Shown here one piece after another: positions 35,742 through 45,866 of a stretch of DNA of 64,000 nt. Position 1 is the stretch's first letter, and every line of letters starts with the position of its first letter. The notes under the pieces are model-generated. The model was given only the letters and a program-made list of their open reading frames with translations, ran no database searches and was not told where the DNA came from. The translations under genes were made by a program, and so were the position numbers. Source of the stretch: Neisseria cinerea (GTDB lineage Bacteria > Pseudomonadota > Gammaproteobacteria > Burkholderiales > Neisseriaceae); NCBI RefSeq assembly GCF_900475315.1, contig NZ_LS483369.1, positions 1,240,001-1,304,000 on the forward strand. The letters run 5' to 3'.

Positions 35742-36989
35742 TTAGAGATTGTTTTCAAACCACCTCTTCAACCTTGCCCACAAACCACTGCCGGCTTCTT
35801 CTTTGTCTTGCACTATTCCGCCTTGCTGCTGCACATGGATACCTTCCAAACTACGTGCCGCCTGAAGCAGTCCGATGACAGTAGAGTAGCGCGGCGTACG
35901 GACGCGCTCGGAAACGCCGCCCATCTCCTGAGGTATGCCGATACGTACGGGCAGTTCGAATACTTCTTCGGCAAGTTCTTCAATACCGGACAGCATGGAC
36001 GTACCACCGGTCAATACTATTCCGGAAGTCAGTACTTCTTTCGGGAAACCCGATTTACGCAATTCGCTAGCCACTACCTCCAAAATTTCCCGTATACGTT
36101 CCCTGATAACGATTGCCAGAACCTTACGGGAAACCTGACGCGGCTTCCTGTCGCCCACACTGGGAACTTCGATCATTTCATCCAGCCCTTCCATCTCCGG
36201 AGAGACTACACCGTAATGGATTTTGATATATTCGGCAGCATCATGCGGCGTTCTCAAAGCCTGGGACAGATCTTTGGTAATCAAATCGCCGGCCACCGGA
36301 ATGACGGATGTATGCCGAATTGCGCCATTGGTATAAACAGCTATATCTGTTGTGCCTCCGCCGATATCGATGACGCATACACCAAGGTCTTTTTCATCCT
36401 CAGTCAATACGGCCTGACCGCTTGCCAGCGGCTGCAACATCACTTCATCCACCTTTAGGCCGCAGCGCTCAATACATTTTTGGATATTTTGCACGGCTGT
36501 GCTTGCACCGGTGATGATATGTACCCGCGTATCCAACCGGACACCGCTCATCCCGATAGGTTCCCTCACACCCAATTGTGTATCAATGATGTAGTCCTGA
36601 ACGACGGCATGCAGGATTTTATGATCGGGAGGAATATTGACTGCCTTTGCAGTTTCGATAGCACGGTCAATGTCTGCCTGCGTGACTTCACCGTCTTTAA
36701 TTTTGACCACGCCTTGCGAATTAAGACTGCGGATGTGGTTGCCCGCAATACCTGTGGTAACATGAGTAATCTTGGTATCCGCCATCAGCTCGGCTTCATT
36801 GACCGCCTGCCTGATGGCTTGAACGGTGGCATCTATATTGGTAACCATGCCTGCACGCAAGCCGCGGGAAACCGACTGTCCCAAACCGACGATGTGGATT
36901 TCGTTGTCATCCTGGACTTCACCGATCAGCGCCAAGACTTTCGATGTGCCGATATCCAATACGCTGATATATCTTTTCTGTTGTTCCAT
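35742..36989 (-). CDS. ftsA: Cell division actin-like ATPase FtsA
   Basis: FtsA tethers FtsZ to the membrane. The 415 residues begin with the phosphate 1 motif VLDIGTSKVLALIGE and include the adenosine motif VLTGGTSMLSGIEELAEEVF in part (GGTSML) and the SHIMGHIFD-type insert domain 1C around residues 85-165. The C-terminal amphipathic helix LWARLKRWFENNL is the membrane anchor. It is 85 bases after ftsQ, with one uptake sequence in that gap (near 37034). Confidence 0.98.
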   Translation of the reverse strand: MEQQKRYISVLDIGTSKVLALIGEVQDDNEIHIVGLGQSVSRGLRAGMVTNIDATVQAIRQAVNEAELMADTKITHVTTGIAGNHIRSLNSQGVVKIKDGEVTQADIDRAIETAKAVNIPPDHKILHAVVQDYIIDTQLGVREPIGMSGVRLDTRVHIITGASTAVQNIQKCIERCGLKVDEVMLQPLASGQAVLTEDEKDLGVCVIDIGGGTTDIAVYTNGAIRHTSVIPVAGDLITKDLSQALRTPHDAAEYIKIHYGVVSPEMEGLDEMIEVPSVGDRKPRQVSRKVLAIVIRERIREILEVVASELRKSGFPKEVLTSGIVLTGGTSMLSGIEELAEEVFELPVRIGIPQEMGGVSERVRTPRYSTVIGLLQAARSLEGIHVQQQGGIVQDKEEAGSGLWARLKRWFENNL

Positions 36990-37074
36990 TGTTCATGTGC
37001 TCTTAAGACTAATTGAAATTTGTGCCTCACCGTTTTCAGACGGCACGACTATAATCTTTCTAGTACCTGCTTCA

Positions 37075-37803
37075 CTATTCTTCAGATTCTTTTTCAGGCA
37101 AACCGTCGGAGTCATAACGGACTGAAAATCCGTCTTTATACCTCATATCCACATAGGATAACCGATTTTTATTTTTACGCAACAAATGCTGCCACGCCTC
37201 GGTAAAAAGCCGGAGACGTTTTATATCGTTTTCCCGACCGAGCCTGACAGTGATATTGTTGTCCAACACAATAATCCACGCCGAACGCGCCGTATAGGTT
37301 ATTTCTTTGATACCCAAACCCTGCTTTGCCAAAATTGCCGAAAATTCGCCGTAACGGCGGAGTATATCGGCAGACGTTCCTTCCACGCCTCTAAATACCG
37401 GCATACCCGGTCTGTTTAGACGAGCCTTAAAAACATTACCCTCGCTATCCACTAAGGCACTGTCTCCCCAATGCGCAACCGGCTTACGTTCTGTCAAAAC
37501 AATCTCAACCGTATCAGGGAACCTGCGGCGCACCATGGCAGAAGCAATCCACGGATATCGGCGGTAGGCCTCCTGTACCCCGTTGATATCCGCCCTCAAT
37601 ATATTTCCATGAATATATTTTTTTGCCAAAACGCCCAGTTCTTTTTGATTGGAATAAACCAAATCACCCTTTAATGATACCTGCTTAACAGGAAGATAAT
37701 TTGAATTATAAAACCAAACGAATCCCGACAAAGCCAGCAACACCGCCACAATAACAAGCAGCCAGCGCGTCAGCCGTCCCATTGCTTCAGCATTATCCCA
37801 CAT
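37075..37803 (-). CDS. ftsQ: Cell division protein FtsQ
   Basis: FtsQ is a bitopic divisome protein linking FtsB/FtsL to the ring. The 242 residues have a membrane helix (about 10-30), a POTRA domain beginning LPVKQVSLKGDLVYSNQKEL, and the beta domain with the PWIASAMVRRRFPDTVEIVLTERKPVAHW segment (motif RKPVAHW) typical of the family. Its start overlaps the ddl stop by 11 bases, so translation is coupled. Confidence 0.96.
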   Translation of the reverse strand: MWDNAEAMGRLTRWLLVIVAVLLALSGFVWFYNSNYLPVKQVSLKGDLVYSNQKELGVLAKKYIHGNILRADINGVQEAYRRYPWIASAMVRRRFPDTVEIVLTERKPVAHWGDSALVDSEGNVFKARLNRPGMPVFRGVEGTSADILRRYGEFSAILAKQGLGIKEITYTARSAWIIVLDNNITVRLGRENDIKRLRLFTEAWQHLLRKNKNRLSYVDMRYKDGFSVRYDSDGLPEKESEE

Positions 37804-38707
37804 GTGCGGTCTTCAGAATTTCAATGCATAAATCGGCAAAATCCACGCCTGTCCGGGCGGCGGATTTCGGTACTAAACTGTGGCTCGTCATGCCGGGCAA
37901 CGTATTGATTTCCAATAGGTACAGCTTACCGTCGGTATCTCTGAGGAAATCGACACGCACGCAGCCTTCTGCCCCGATTGCCTGCGCCCCGCGAACTGCC
38001 AACGCGCGCATCAGGTTTTCTTCAGCCTCGCTCAAGTCTTCGGACGGACATTGATAAACAGTGTCGTCGCGGTTGTATTTGGCTTCGTAGTCATAAAACT
38101 CGGTCGCGGGGATGATGTGTATGCTGGGCAGGCCTTTGCCGTTCAACACAGGGCAGGAATATTCGCCGCCGCCGATAAATCGCTCGGCAATGATTTCGCC
38201 TTGAAGGTGTTTCAATTCTTCGTACACGCTTTTCAGACGGCCTTTTTCTTTGACTTTCACCACGCCGACGCTGCTGCCTTCGGCTGCCGGTTTAACGAAC
38301 ATGGGCAAGCCGAGTTGCTGTTCGACGGCATCGAAATCAGAGTCTTCATGTAAAACGGCAAACTCGGGAACAGGCAGCCCCAAGGCTTGCCAAATCAGTT
38401 TGCAGCGATATTTGTCCATACCGATGGCGGAAGCGGCGACACCGCTGCCGGTATAAGGAATGCCCAACAATTCCAACGCACCCTGAACGGCACCGTCTTC
38501 GCCGTAGGTACCGTGGAGGATATTGAAAGCAGTTTGGAAACCTTGGTTTTTCAATTCCGCCAAGGGCGTTTCTTTAGGGTCGAAGGCGTGCGCATCTATG
38601 CCTTTGCTTTTTAAGGCATTCAAAATGGCGGCACCGCTATCCAGCGAGATTTCGCGTTCGCTGGAAAAGCCACCCATCAATACGGCTACTTTGCCAAAAT
38701 TCTGCAT
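37793..38707 (-). CDS. ddl: D-alanine--D-alanine ligase
   Basis: Ddl makes the D-Ala-D-Ala dipeptide for MurF. The 304-residue ATP-grasp enzyme starts MQNFGKVAVLMGGFSSEREISLDSG in pattern (GGxSxERE), with the LPMFVKPAAEGSSVGVVKV lysine region and the catalytic LEINTLPGMTSHSLVP C-terminal motif. The start is fixed by similarity; 35 upstream codons run through the intergenic hairpin. An AG-dialect uptake sequence is inside at 38232-38243. Confidence 0.98.
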   Translation of the reverse strand: MQNFGKVAVLMGGFSSEREISLDSGAAILNALKSKGIDAHAFDPKETPLAELKNQGFQTAFNILHGTYGEDGAVQGALELLGIPYTGSGVAASAIGMDKYRCKLIWQALGLPVPEFAVLHEDSDFDAVEQQLGLPMFVKPAAEGSSVGVVKVKEKGRLKSVYEELKHLQGEIIAERFIGGGEYSCPVLNGKGLPSIHIIPATEFYDYEAKYNRDDTVYQCPSEDLSEAEENLMRALAVRGAQAIGAEGCVRVDFLRDTDGKLYLLEINTLPGMTSHSLVPKSAARTGVDFADLCIEILKTAHVG

Positions 38708-38745
38708 TGTTTTTGTTCTTTCTTGATTGCTTTTTTGTTTGATAC

Positions 38746-38782
38746 AGGTCGTCTGAAAACAAATCGGGTTTTCAGACGACCT
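38746..38782 (-). terminator. Inverted AGGTCGTCTGAA uptake sequences between murC and ddl
   Basis: AGGTCGTCTGAA (38746-38757) and its exact inverse (38771-38782) form a 12-base stem with a 13-base loop. The sequence is the dialect described for N. mucosa-type commensals, not the meningococcal form. It may attenuate transcription into ddl. Confidence 0.8.
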
Positions 38783-38857
38783 TGATCTCGTTTGCCCTAC
38801 CTGATAAAACATCGCTTCATCGGGCAGCTATCGCGGCATCACGATAAAAGTTGCGCC

Positions 38858-40264
38858 TCAGGTTTTCGACAACTCCAACATCGCGGCAGGTACACGGTTG
38901 ATGCTGCCTGCGCCCATGTTCAACACGACGTCGCCATCCTGTAAAACGTTCAACAGCATTTCAGGCAAGTCGGCAACGTTTTCGCAGTAAATCGGCTCAA
39001 GTTTGCCCAATACGCGGATGGCGCGGGCAAGGGCGCGGGAATCGGCCGCGGCAATCGGCTCTTCACCGGCGGCATAAACTTCGGTCAACACCAGCGCGTC
39101 AACGGTATTGAGGACTTTGGTGAAGTCTTCAAACAAATCGCGTGTACGGGTATAGCGGTGCGGCTGAAAGGCCAATACCAAACGTTTTTCAGGGTATGCA
39201 CCGCGTGCAGCGGAAAGGGTTGCCGCCATTTCGACAGGATGGTGGCCATAATCATCCACCAGCAAAGCAGTTCCGCCGTTTGGCAATTTAATGTCGCCAT
39301 ATTTTTGGAAGCGGCGGCCGACACCTTCAAAGCCGAGCAAGCCTTTTTGGATCGCTTTAACCGATGCGCCAACTTCCAGCGCAACACCGATGGCTGCCAA
39401 GGCATTGAGGACGTTGTGGCGGCCGGGCATATTCAAAACAACCTCAAACGGCTCTTGCTCATGTCCTTTCATTTGCACATGAACGGTAAATTTCATTTGC
39501 GCGCCAACACTTTCGATGTCGGTCGCGTAAATATCGGCGGTATCGTCCAAGCCGTAAGTGGCGTAAGGTTTGCTCACTTTGGGCAAAATCGCGCGGACGT
39601 GTTCGCTGTCAATACACAAAAACGCTTTGCCGTAGAACGGCATACGGTGGATAAAATCAACAAACGCCTGATGCAGTTTTTCGACGCTGTGTCCGTAGGT
39701 ATCCATGTGGTCTTCGTCGATATTAGTGACGACGGACATAATCGGGGTTAGATGTAGGAAAGAGGCATCGGATTCGTCGGCTTCGGCGACGATGTATTCG
39801 CCTTTGCCCAAACGGGCGTTGGTACCTGCGGCATTGAGTTTGCCGCCGATAACGAAAGTGGGGTCGAGACCTGCCGCAGCGAGGATGGAAGCGGTCAGGC
39901 TGGTGGTCGTGGTTTTGCCGTGCGTGCCGGCGATGGCGATGCCGTCACGGAAGCGCATCAGCTCCGCCAGCATCAGGGCGCGGGGAATGACGGGGATTTG
40001 CTGCTCCAGCGCAGCGACAACTTCGGGATTTTCTTTTTTGACGGCGGTAGAGGTAACGACAACATCCGCACCGTTAACGTGTTCTGCGGTATGGCCAGGA
40101 TAAACTTGAATGCCCAGGCTGCTCAAATGCTCGGTAGCGGCATTTCGCGCCTGATCCGAACCGGAAACTTTAAAGCCCAAATTGTGTAAGACTTCGGCGA
40201 TACCGCTCATGCCGACGCCGCCGATACCGACAAAATGGATGTTAGTAACTCGATTTTTCATCAT
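38858..40264 (-). CDS. murC: UDP-N-acetylmuramate--L-alanine ligase
   Basis: MurC adds L-Ala to UDP-MurNAc. The 468-residue protein starts [24 protein letters not shown] (in pattern, GIGGxGMSG) and has the ATP loop [12 protein letters not shown] near residue 115, [10 protein letters not shown] near 175 and [10 protein letters not shown] near 350, all diagnostic of MurC. Two consecutive ATG codons open the frame. It is separated from the upstream methyltransferase gene by 263 bases without another gene. Confidence 0.98.
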   Translation of the reverse strand: MMKNRVTNIHFVGIGGVGMSGIAEVLHNLGFKVSGSDQARNAATEHLSSLGIQVYPGHTAEHVNGADVVVTSTAVKKENPEVVAALEQQIPVIPRALMLAELMRFRDGIAIAGTHGKTTTTSLTASILAAAGLDPTFVIGGKLNAAGTNARLGKGEYIVAEADESDASFLHLTPIMSVVTNIDEDHMDTYGHSVEKLHQAFVDFIHRMPFYGKAFLCIDSEHVRAILPKVSKPYATYGLDDTADIYATDIESVGAQMKFTVHVQMKGHEQEPFEVVLNMPGRHNVLNALAAIGVALEVGASVKAIQKGLLGFEGVGRRFQKYGDIKLPNGGTALLVDDYGHHPVEMAATLSAARGAYPEKRLVLAFQPHRYTRTRDLFEDFTKVLNTVDALVLTEVYAAGEEPIAAADSRALARAIRVLGKLEPIYCENVADLPEMLLNVLQDGDVVLNMGAGSINRVPAAMLELSKT

Positions 40265-40527
40265 AATGTTGCGTTCCGGTGGATTTCGATGCGTAAAGGC
40301 GTTATTTTAAAGGGCTATCCGCTTCTACGCCATAGTTTTCTTGTAAATTACAGATGTTTCGGCATACAGGATTTCATATCGATGGCAATATAGTTAAAAA
40401 TAAGGCTGCACTCGGCGGCAAACTCTGCTTTCCTTCCCATTTTCAAACTCGATTTCATATACCGAAACACCTGAAAAAACAAAATATAAGGCCGTCTGAA
40501 ACCGGTTTCCAGACGACCTCGCGCTTC
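40265..40527. other. Intergenic region with mixed-dialect uptake hairpin
   Basis: AGGCCGTCTGAA at 40489-40500 faces a near-perfect inverse of the AGGTCGTCTGAA type (40508-40519, one extra mismatch), giving a likely terminator for the methyltransferase gene. The rest is AT-rich without a recognisable gene; a promoter for murC may lie here. Confidence 0.55.
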
Positions 40528-41355
40528 TCAACTTGACGGCATCTGTATCCTCATCAAGCGCATATCCAATTTGCGCCGTCCCCACGCGGTCGCATACACA
40601 AGGCGTAAGAGCCACGGATAACACGGTTTGCAGACGCTGCTCAAGCCCGCTTCTTCGATGATTTCCACACCCGGCATCAGGCGTCGGATGTCGTCCGTGC
40701 CGCTTATCGCCCAGCGGAACTCGGGCGGCTTGTCCATTTTGCCGAGCGCGTCGTGGCGTTTGCTTTGTCCGGCAAGAGCTTGGGGTATGGTGTCAAAGGC
40801 AAGCTGGGCTTGCGGCAGACGGAGGGCAACCTGTTTGAAAAAGTTCTGCACCTGCGCCTCTTCAAAATACATCAACACGCCTTCGATCACGAGCAACACG
40901 GGTTTTCCGTGCGCGACGATGGTGTTCATCCACGTTTCGTCGAACATGGACGCACCCAGATAATGATTGTCCGACTCGGGCAGCAGCATACGCCGCACTT
41001 CAATCACTTCCGGCAAATCCAAATCATACCAAGCGGTAATGCGCGGCCTGCCCAAACGTTCGTAACGCGCATCCAGCCCCGCGCCGATTTGTACGACGAC
41101 GGCATCGGGATGTTCGGCGATAAAGTGCCGGGTCATATCATCCAACAGCTTCGCCCGCCCGCAGCAACCGACCTGTGATGCTTTGGCTTTGGCAAACCTG
41201 CCGAAGTCGTAGTCAATCTTGTCCAACATCCGCACGGCTTCGTCATCGCGCAAAAGCGGCTGTGCCCTACCCTGCTCTACGGCCTTTGCCCACAGGGGAA
41301 TCAGCATGGTACTGGACAGTGCAGAAACGGTTTCGGGAGAGATTTTTGCAGACAT
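40528..41355 (-). CDS. LCMT/TcmP-family SAM-dependent methyltransferase
   Basis: The 275-residue protein (from MSAKISPETVSAL; the frame also opens at a TTG four codons upstream) matches the leucine carboxyl methyltransferase / tetracenomycin polyketide methyltransferase family. The SAM loop VVQIGAGLDARYERLGRP is near residue 92, followed by WYDLDLPEVIEVRR (acidic ribose contact) and LLVIEGVLMYFEEAQV. The substrate of bacterial members is rarely known. It lies between murG and murC but is flanked by uptake-sequence hairpins on both sides (40489-40519 and 41426-41464), so it may be a separately expressed insertion in the dcw cluster. Confidence 0.88.
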   Translation of the reverse strand: MSAKISPETVSALSSTMLIPLWAKAVEQGRAQPLLRDDEAVRMLDKIDYDFGRFAKAKASQVGCCGRAKLLDDMTRHFIAEHPDAVVVQIGAGLDARYERLGRPRITAWYDLDLPEVIEVRRMLLPESDNHYLGASMFDETWMNTIVAHGKPVLLVIEGVLMYFEEAQVQNFFKQVALRLPQAQLAFDTIPQALAGQSKRHDALGKMDKPPEFRWAISGTDDIRRLMPGVEIIEEAGLSSVCKPCYPWLLRLVYATAWGRRKLDMRLMRIQMPSS

Positions 41356-41425
41356 GGCAACATCCAATGAGAGAAATTCCTATTTACATCATACTCCCGC
41401 ACAATACGGCTGCCAAGTTGCAAAA

Positions 41426-41464
41426 AGGCCGTCTGAAACCGGTTTCGTTGTTTTCAGACGGCAT
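41426..41464 (-). terminator. Mixed-dialect uptake hairpin after murG
   Basis: AGGCCGTCTGAA (41426-41437) and TTCAGACGGCAT (41453-41464) pair over ten or more bases. The arms carry different dialects (AG and AT). Confidence 0.75.
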
Positions 41465-41489
41465 CTGTTTCGTTTATCGCATCATGTCA

Positions 41490-42557
41490 TCATGCCGTAC
41501 ACTCGATAGCGGCTTCCGCCACGTCGTCCGCACTGTGCGGCAGCGCCAACGTACGGGCGTTTTCTGCCCATTTGAGGCATTTCTCGCGGTTTAAGCCGCC
41601 GAGAATCTCGGCGAGTCTTTCCGCTGTCAACTGACTTTGCGGCAACAGCAATCCCGCCTCCGCCTGCACCATAAAACGCGCGTTGGCGGTTTGATGGTCA
41701 TCAACGGCGTGAGGATACGGCACTAACAACGCGCCCAACCCTGCCGCAGTCAACTCGGCAATCGTCAGCGCGCCGGCACGGCAAATCACCAAATCGGCAT
41801 CACGGTAGGCGGACACCATGTCGGTAATAAATTCCACGCATTCCGCTTGCACGCCCAGCACGTCGTAATCCGCCTGCAAGCTGCCCAGCTTACCCCGGCC
41901 TGACTGGTGATACATCTGCGGACGCGCATTGTCGGGCAGCAAAGCCAATGCCTGAGGTACGGTTTTGTTCAACACATCCGCACCCAAACTGCCGCCGACC
42001 ACCAAAATTTTCAAACGGCCTTCACGCCCTTGGAAGCGTTCGGCAGGCACGGGCAGGTTGGCAATATCGGCGCGGACGGGATTGCCGACCAAACCGCCTT
42101 CATGGCTGAACGCTTTCGGGAAAGCGTACAACACCCGTTTTGCCCAGCGCGACAGGTGGCGGTTGGACAAACCGGCCACGGCGTTTTGTTCGTGAATCAC
42201 AATCGGCACGCCCAATAGCTTCGCCGCCAAACCGCCGGGGAAGGTAACGAAGCCACCGAACCCGATGACGCACTCGACACGGTGTTTGCGGATAATCCGC
42301 TGCGCTTCGCGGACGGTTTGATACAAAGTAAACGGCAACATCAGCTTGCGTTTGATGCCGTTGCCGCGAACGCCTTTAATCGCCAGCGTTTCAAGCGGAA
42401 TATCGTATTGCGGCACGATACGCTCTTCCATCGAATCCTTACTGCCCAGCCAAATCACATGATGGCCGCGCGCGCGCAACGAATCCGCCACCGCCAGCGC
42501 AGGGAAAATATGACCGCCGGTACCGCCCGCCATCAGCATGAAGGTTTTACCGCCCAT
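41490..42557 (-). CDS. murG: UDP-GlcNAc transferase MurG
   Basis: MurG transfers GlcNAc onto lipid I to make lipid II at the inner face of the membrane. The 355 residues begin with MLMAGGTGGHIFPALAVA, the first glycine-rich loop, contain GFGGFVTFPGGLAA near residue 100 and the UDP-GlcNAc site CRAGALTIAELTAAGLGALLVPYP (pattern RAGAxTxxE). Its start is three bases from the ftsW stop. Confidence 0.98.
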   Translation of the reverse strand: MGGKTFMLMAGGTGGHIFPALAVADSLRARGHHVIWLGSKDSMEERIVPQYDIPLETLAIKGVRGNGIKRKLMLPFTLYQTVREAQRIIRKHRVECVIGFGGFVTFPGGLAAKLLGVPIVIHEQNAVAGLSNRHLSRWAKRVLYAFPKAFSHEGGLVGNPVRADIANLPVPAERFQGREGRLKILVVGGSLGADVLNKTVPQALALLPDNARPQMYHQSGRGKLGSLQADYDVLGVQAECVEFITDMVSAYRDADLVICRAGALTIAELTAAGLGALLVPYPHAVDDHQTANARFMVQAEAGLLLPQSQLTAERLAEILGGLNREKCLKWAENARTLALPHSADDVAEAAIECTA

Positions 42558-42560
42558 GAT

Positions 42561-43856
42561 TTACTCCTCTTGGTAACCGCGCATTTTCCGGCGGTTTTCA
42601 TAATCGATGCGCAACAGCAGCATAATACTGACAAACATTACCGCCACTGCCGAACCGCCGTAAGAAATCAGCGGCAGCGTCAGACCTTTGGTCGGCAACG
42701 CGCCGATATTCACGCCGATATTGAAGAAACTTTGGATACCGATCCAAATACCTATACCCGAAGCGATATAGGCATTGAAGGTCAACCCCAAATCACGCGC
42801 CTGTTTGCCGATGGAAAACGCGCGTATGACCAGCCAACCGTAACAGAACACCAGCACACACATACCGAAGAAACCGAATTCTTCGGCAATAATGGCGAAA
42901 ATAAAATCGGTATGCGCCTCCGGCAGAAACCCGCGTTTGCTCAAACTTGCCCCCAAACCCATACCGAACCAGTCGCCGCGCCCGATCGCCATCAGCGACT
43001 GGGTAAGCTGATAGCCTGTGTTCTGTTTGTCCTGCCAAGGGTCGAGAAAGGTCAGCACCCGTTGCATACGGTAAGGGGCGGCGGCAATCATCAGCGCCAT
43101 CCCGGTCAAAACACTGCCCACCAGAATGAAAAAATATTTCCATGGCAAACCCGCAAGGAACAGCAATCCGACAGTAATGACGGTAATCACGACAAACGAA
43201 CCGAAATCCGGCTGGAACATCACCAGCGTCAAACCGAACGCTACCAGCATGATAGGCAGGATAATCGACCGGAAGCGGTTATACATTTCTTTGGTTTCGC
43301 GGCGCGCCTGAGGATTGGTGAAGGACATCGCCAGATTGGCCGTCCCCCGCCAAATCGACCTCCAGCCGAGGTGTTCCATACTGCGCAACACTTCTTCGCG
43401 GCGGGTAAACAGGCTGGCCAGATACAAGATGACCGCCAACTTGAATAACTCGGTCGGTTGGAAATTGACTATCACCAAGGGAATCCAACGTTTCGCACCA
43501 TTGACTTCATTGCCGACAAGCAGCACGGCGACCAACGACATAAGCGAACCGGCGAATATCCAGGGCACAAGCCGACGCCACGTTTTCATCTTAAAAAGAC
43601 TAAGTAAACTGCATATGCAGGCAAAGAAAGCGACAAATGCCGCCTGTTTGCCGACATAGCTGAATTGGCTGCCGCCTTCGCGTACCGCCGAATCCACCGA
43701 AGCCGAATAAATCATCAGCAGGCTGAATACCGTCATCAACACCAACATCCACAAAAGCGGCGTGTCGAATTTCCTGCCGTCGCGCACAATCTGCCTGTCG
43801 AGCAGCACGGTGTGGATACCGCTCCCCACCTTTACCAATATGTCCGAAATCTTCAA
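42561..43856 (-). CDS. ftsW: Septal peptidoglycan glycosyltransferase FtsW
   Basis: FtsW polymerises lipid II at the septum together with PBP2 (penA here). The protein has ten predicted membrane helices and SEDS signatures: GAKRWIPL near residue 125, PDFGSFVVI near 215, QSLMAIGRGDWFGMGLG near 300 and the C-terminal PLISYGGSA. I take the TTG at 43854-43856 (LKISDILVKVG) because AGGTGG lies six bases upstream, giving 431 residues; a GTG three codons earlier is the alternative. It lies between murD and murG. Confidence 0.96.
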   Translation of the reverse strand: MKISDILVKVGSGIHTVLLDRQIVRDGRKFDTPLLWMLVLMTVFSLLMIYSASVDSAVREGGSQFSYVGKQAAFVAFFACICSLLSLFKMKTWRRLVPWIFAGSLMSLVAVLLVGNEVNGAKRWIPLVIVNFQPTELFKLAVILYLASLFTRREEVLRSMEHLGWRSIWRGTANLAMSFTNPQARRETKEMYNRFRSIILPIMLVAFGLTLVMFQPDFGSFVVITVITVGLLFLAGLPWKYFFILVGSVLTGMALMIAAAPYRMQRVLTFLDPWQDKQNTGYQLTQSLMAIGRGDWFGMGLGASLSKRGFLPEAHTDFIFAIIAEEFGFFGMCVLVFCYGWLVIRAFSIGKQARDLGLTFNAYIASGIGIWIGIQSFFNIGVNIGALPTKGLTLPLISYGGSAVAVMFVSIMLLLRIDYENRRKMRGYQEE

Positions 43857-44008
43857 AAAAACCACCTGTCATTCTGTTTGCATCTGCCGCGAAGGGCAAA
43901 AATTTCAGACGGCAGATAATGCCGTCCGAACATGCGATACATCCCCAATCAATATTCTAAATCTTTACTTCCCGCCCAACAATGACGGCATTTGCATTTC
44001 AGACGGCA

Positions 44009-45346
44009 TCACAAAGCCTTAAATGCTTCGATAAACACTTCCGAACGGTGCGCGTAGCCTTTAAACATATCAAAGCTCGCGCAGGCTGGGCTGAGCAACA
44101 CGATATCGCCCGCTTCGGCTTGGGCATATGCCGTCTGAACGGCTTCTTCCAAAGTGGCGCAGTCGGTCATATTCAGACCGCAGCCGTCCAAATCGCGGCG
44201 GATTTGCGGAGCATCGACACCAATCAAGAACACACCTTTTGCCTTGCCGGCAAGCGCGTCGCGCAGGGGCGTGAAGTCCTGCCCTTTGCTCATGCCGCCC
44301 AAAATCACGAAGAGCGGATTTTGCAAACCGGCAATCGCGGCGGCAGTTGCGCCGACGTTCGTACCTTTACTGTCATCGATGAACACCACGCCGTTTTTCT
44401 CGCCGATTTTTTCCACGCGGTGCGGCAGGCCTTGGAAGGTTTTAACGTGTTCGAGCAATGCTTCGCGCTGCAAACCGACAGCTTCGCACAAGGCAACAGC
44501 AGCCATAACGTTGGCGGCGTTGTGCAAGCCTTGTAACGGAATGTCTTGTGTGGCAATCAAATCTTCATCGCCTTGTTTCAGGCGGTCTGTCTCGCGTTCC
44601 AACCAAAAATCGGCTTGGTGTTCCAACGAAAACCATTTTACCTCGCGCCCGGCGCGCTTCATCGCGCGGCAGAATGCATCGTCCGCATTCAAAACCTGCA
44701 CGCCATTGCCACGGAAAATCTTATCCTTGGTATGCGCGTAGTCGAGCAAGTCGTCGTAGCGGTCGAGATGGTCTTCGGAGATGTTCAGCACCGTTGCCGC
44801 AGTCGGGCACAGGCTTTCGGTATTTTCCAGTTGGAAGCTGGAAAGCTCCAACACCCACACGTCCGCCTTTTTACCTTCACGCTGCAATTCCGCCTCCAAA
44901 ACCGGCGTACCGATATTGCCCGCGATAACGGTATCCAGCCCGCACTTAATGCAGAGATAGCCGACTAGGCTCGTTACCGTGGTTTTGCCGTTGCTGCCGG
45001 TAATCGCAATCACCTTGTCGCCGCGGCGATTCACAATGTCCGCCAGCAATTCGATGTCGCCCAACACACGTCCGCCGTTTTGCTTGAAGGCCTCGATATC
45101 CGGCTGCCGCTCGCTGATGCCGGGACTGAGCGCCAGAATATCGAAACCGTTGTCCAACGCATCTTTCAGACGGCCTGTGTAAAACACCAGCCCGTCAAAC
45201 ATCTTGCCGATTTGCGACACGCGCTCGGCTTTCAGCTCCGCATCATAAGCGGCAACCTCCGCGCCGTTTTTGCGCAGATAGGCAATCATGGAAATACCCG
45301 TACCGCCGAGTCCGGCGACGAGGATTTTTTTGTTTTCAAGCGTCAT
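44009..45346 (-). CDS. murD: UDP-N-acetylmuramoylalanine--D-glutamate ligase
   Basis: MurD adds D-Glu, the product of MurI, to UDP-MurNAc-L-Ala. The 445-residue ligase starts [19 protein letters not shown] and has the ATP loop [13 protein letters not shown] near 115, ELSSFQLE near 160 and the [11 protein letters not shown] motif near 315. Both AT-type and AG-type uptake sequences occur inside (near 44132 and at 45165-45176). The gap to ftsW (43857-44008) contains AT-type uptake sequences. Confidence 0.98.
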   Translation of the reverse strand: MTLENKKILVAGLGGTGISMIAYLRKNGAEVAAYDAELKAERVSQIGKMFDGLVFYTGRLKDALDNGFDILALSPGISERQPDIEAFKQNGGRVLGDIELLADIVNRRGDKVIAITGSNGKTTVTSLVGYLCIKCGLDTVIAGNIGTPVLEAELQREGKKADVWVLELSSFQLENTESLCPTAATVLNISEDHLDRYDDLLDYAHTKDKIFRGNGVQVLNADDAFCRAMKRAGREVKWFSLEHQADFWLERETDRLKQGDEDLIATQDIPLQGLHNAANVMAAVALCEAVGLQREALLEHVKTFQGLPHRVEKIGEKNGVVFIDDSKGTNVGATAAAIAGLQNPLFVILGGMSKGQDFTPLRDALAGKAKGVFLIGVDAPQIRRDLDGCGLNMTDCATLEEAVQTAYAQAEAGDIVLLSPACASFDMFKGYAHRSEVFIEAFKAL

Positions 45347-45377
45347 TTTGGTTTTGTCCTAAGTTTTTCAGACGGCC

Positions 45378-45866
45378 TTAACTAGCGAATTCCTTAAAAA
45401 AGCTATTTACACCGTAGCTACCCAAAATCTGCTGCAATTCCGGTGCACGTACCCAAGGATCAACCGCCATCGGCGGCATAGGTGGTTCGATACCGTCTTC
45501 GTTTTGGTTACGGCACCAATCTGCCATGGCAAAAACTTGGATCAAAACAGGTTCGGCAAGTGCTTTGTCGATGTCCAGTTCGCTCATGGCTTGGGCAAAG
45601 CAGGCAATCCATTCGTTGCGGACTTGTATATTGACGGCAAAAGGCATATGGCGGAAGCGCAGTTGGGGATGACCGTATTTTTCGACAAAGAGTTGTGGGC
45701 CACCGAGCCAGCCGCTAAAAAATTCGTAGAGCTTTTCGCGTATCAGGGTCATGTCTTCACCATGCATTTGACGCAAGGCTTGGTATTGCGGCTCCAGCTC
45801 CATCAAATCGTAGAAACGGTCAGTCAGGGTGCGGATGCCGTCTGCGCCGCCAAAGGCTTGGTACAT
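45378..45866 (-). CDS. Group II truncated hemoglobin
   Basis: The 162 residues start MYQAFGGADGIRTLTDRFYDLM; an open stretch of 29 codons upstream runs through an uptake sequence and is not conserved. Features of class 2 truncated hemoglobins are present: the GG near residue 6, SGWLGGPQLFVEKYG and the proximal-His block HPQLRFRHMPF. A C-terminal extension (PPMPPMAVDPWVRAPELQQ) exceeds the classical 130-residue globin. These proteins bind O2 or NO; the role here is unknown. The gene sits between mraY and murD, flanked on both sides by AG-dialect uptake sequences. Confidence 0.92.
   Translation of the reverse strand: MYQAFGGADGIRTLTDRFYDLMELEPQYQALRQMHGEDMTLIREKLYEFFSGWLGGPQLFVEKYGHPQLRFRHMPFAVNIQVRNEWIACFAQAMSELDIDKALAEPVLIQVFAMADWCRNQNEDGIEPPMPPMAVDPWVRAPELQQILGSYGVNSFFKEFAS

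Noticed and set aside
42282-43448. A 388-codon rightward open frame over murG and ftsW.
   Set aside because: The product is His-, Arg- and Gln-rich with no domain; it mirrors the reverse of membrane-helix codons of FtsW.
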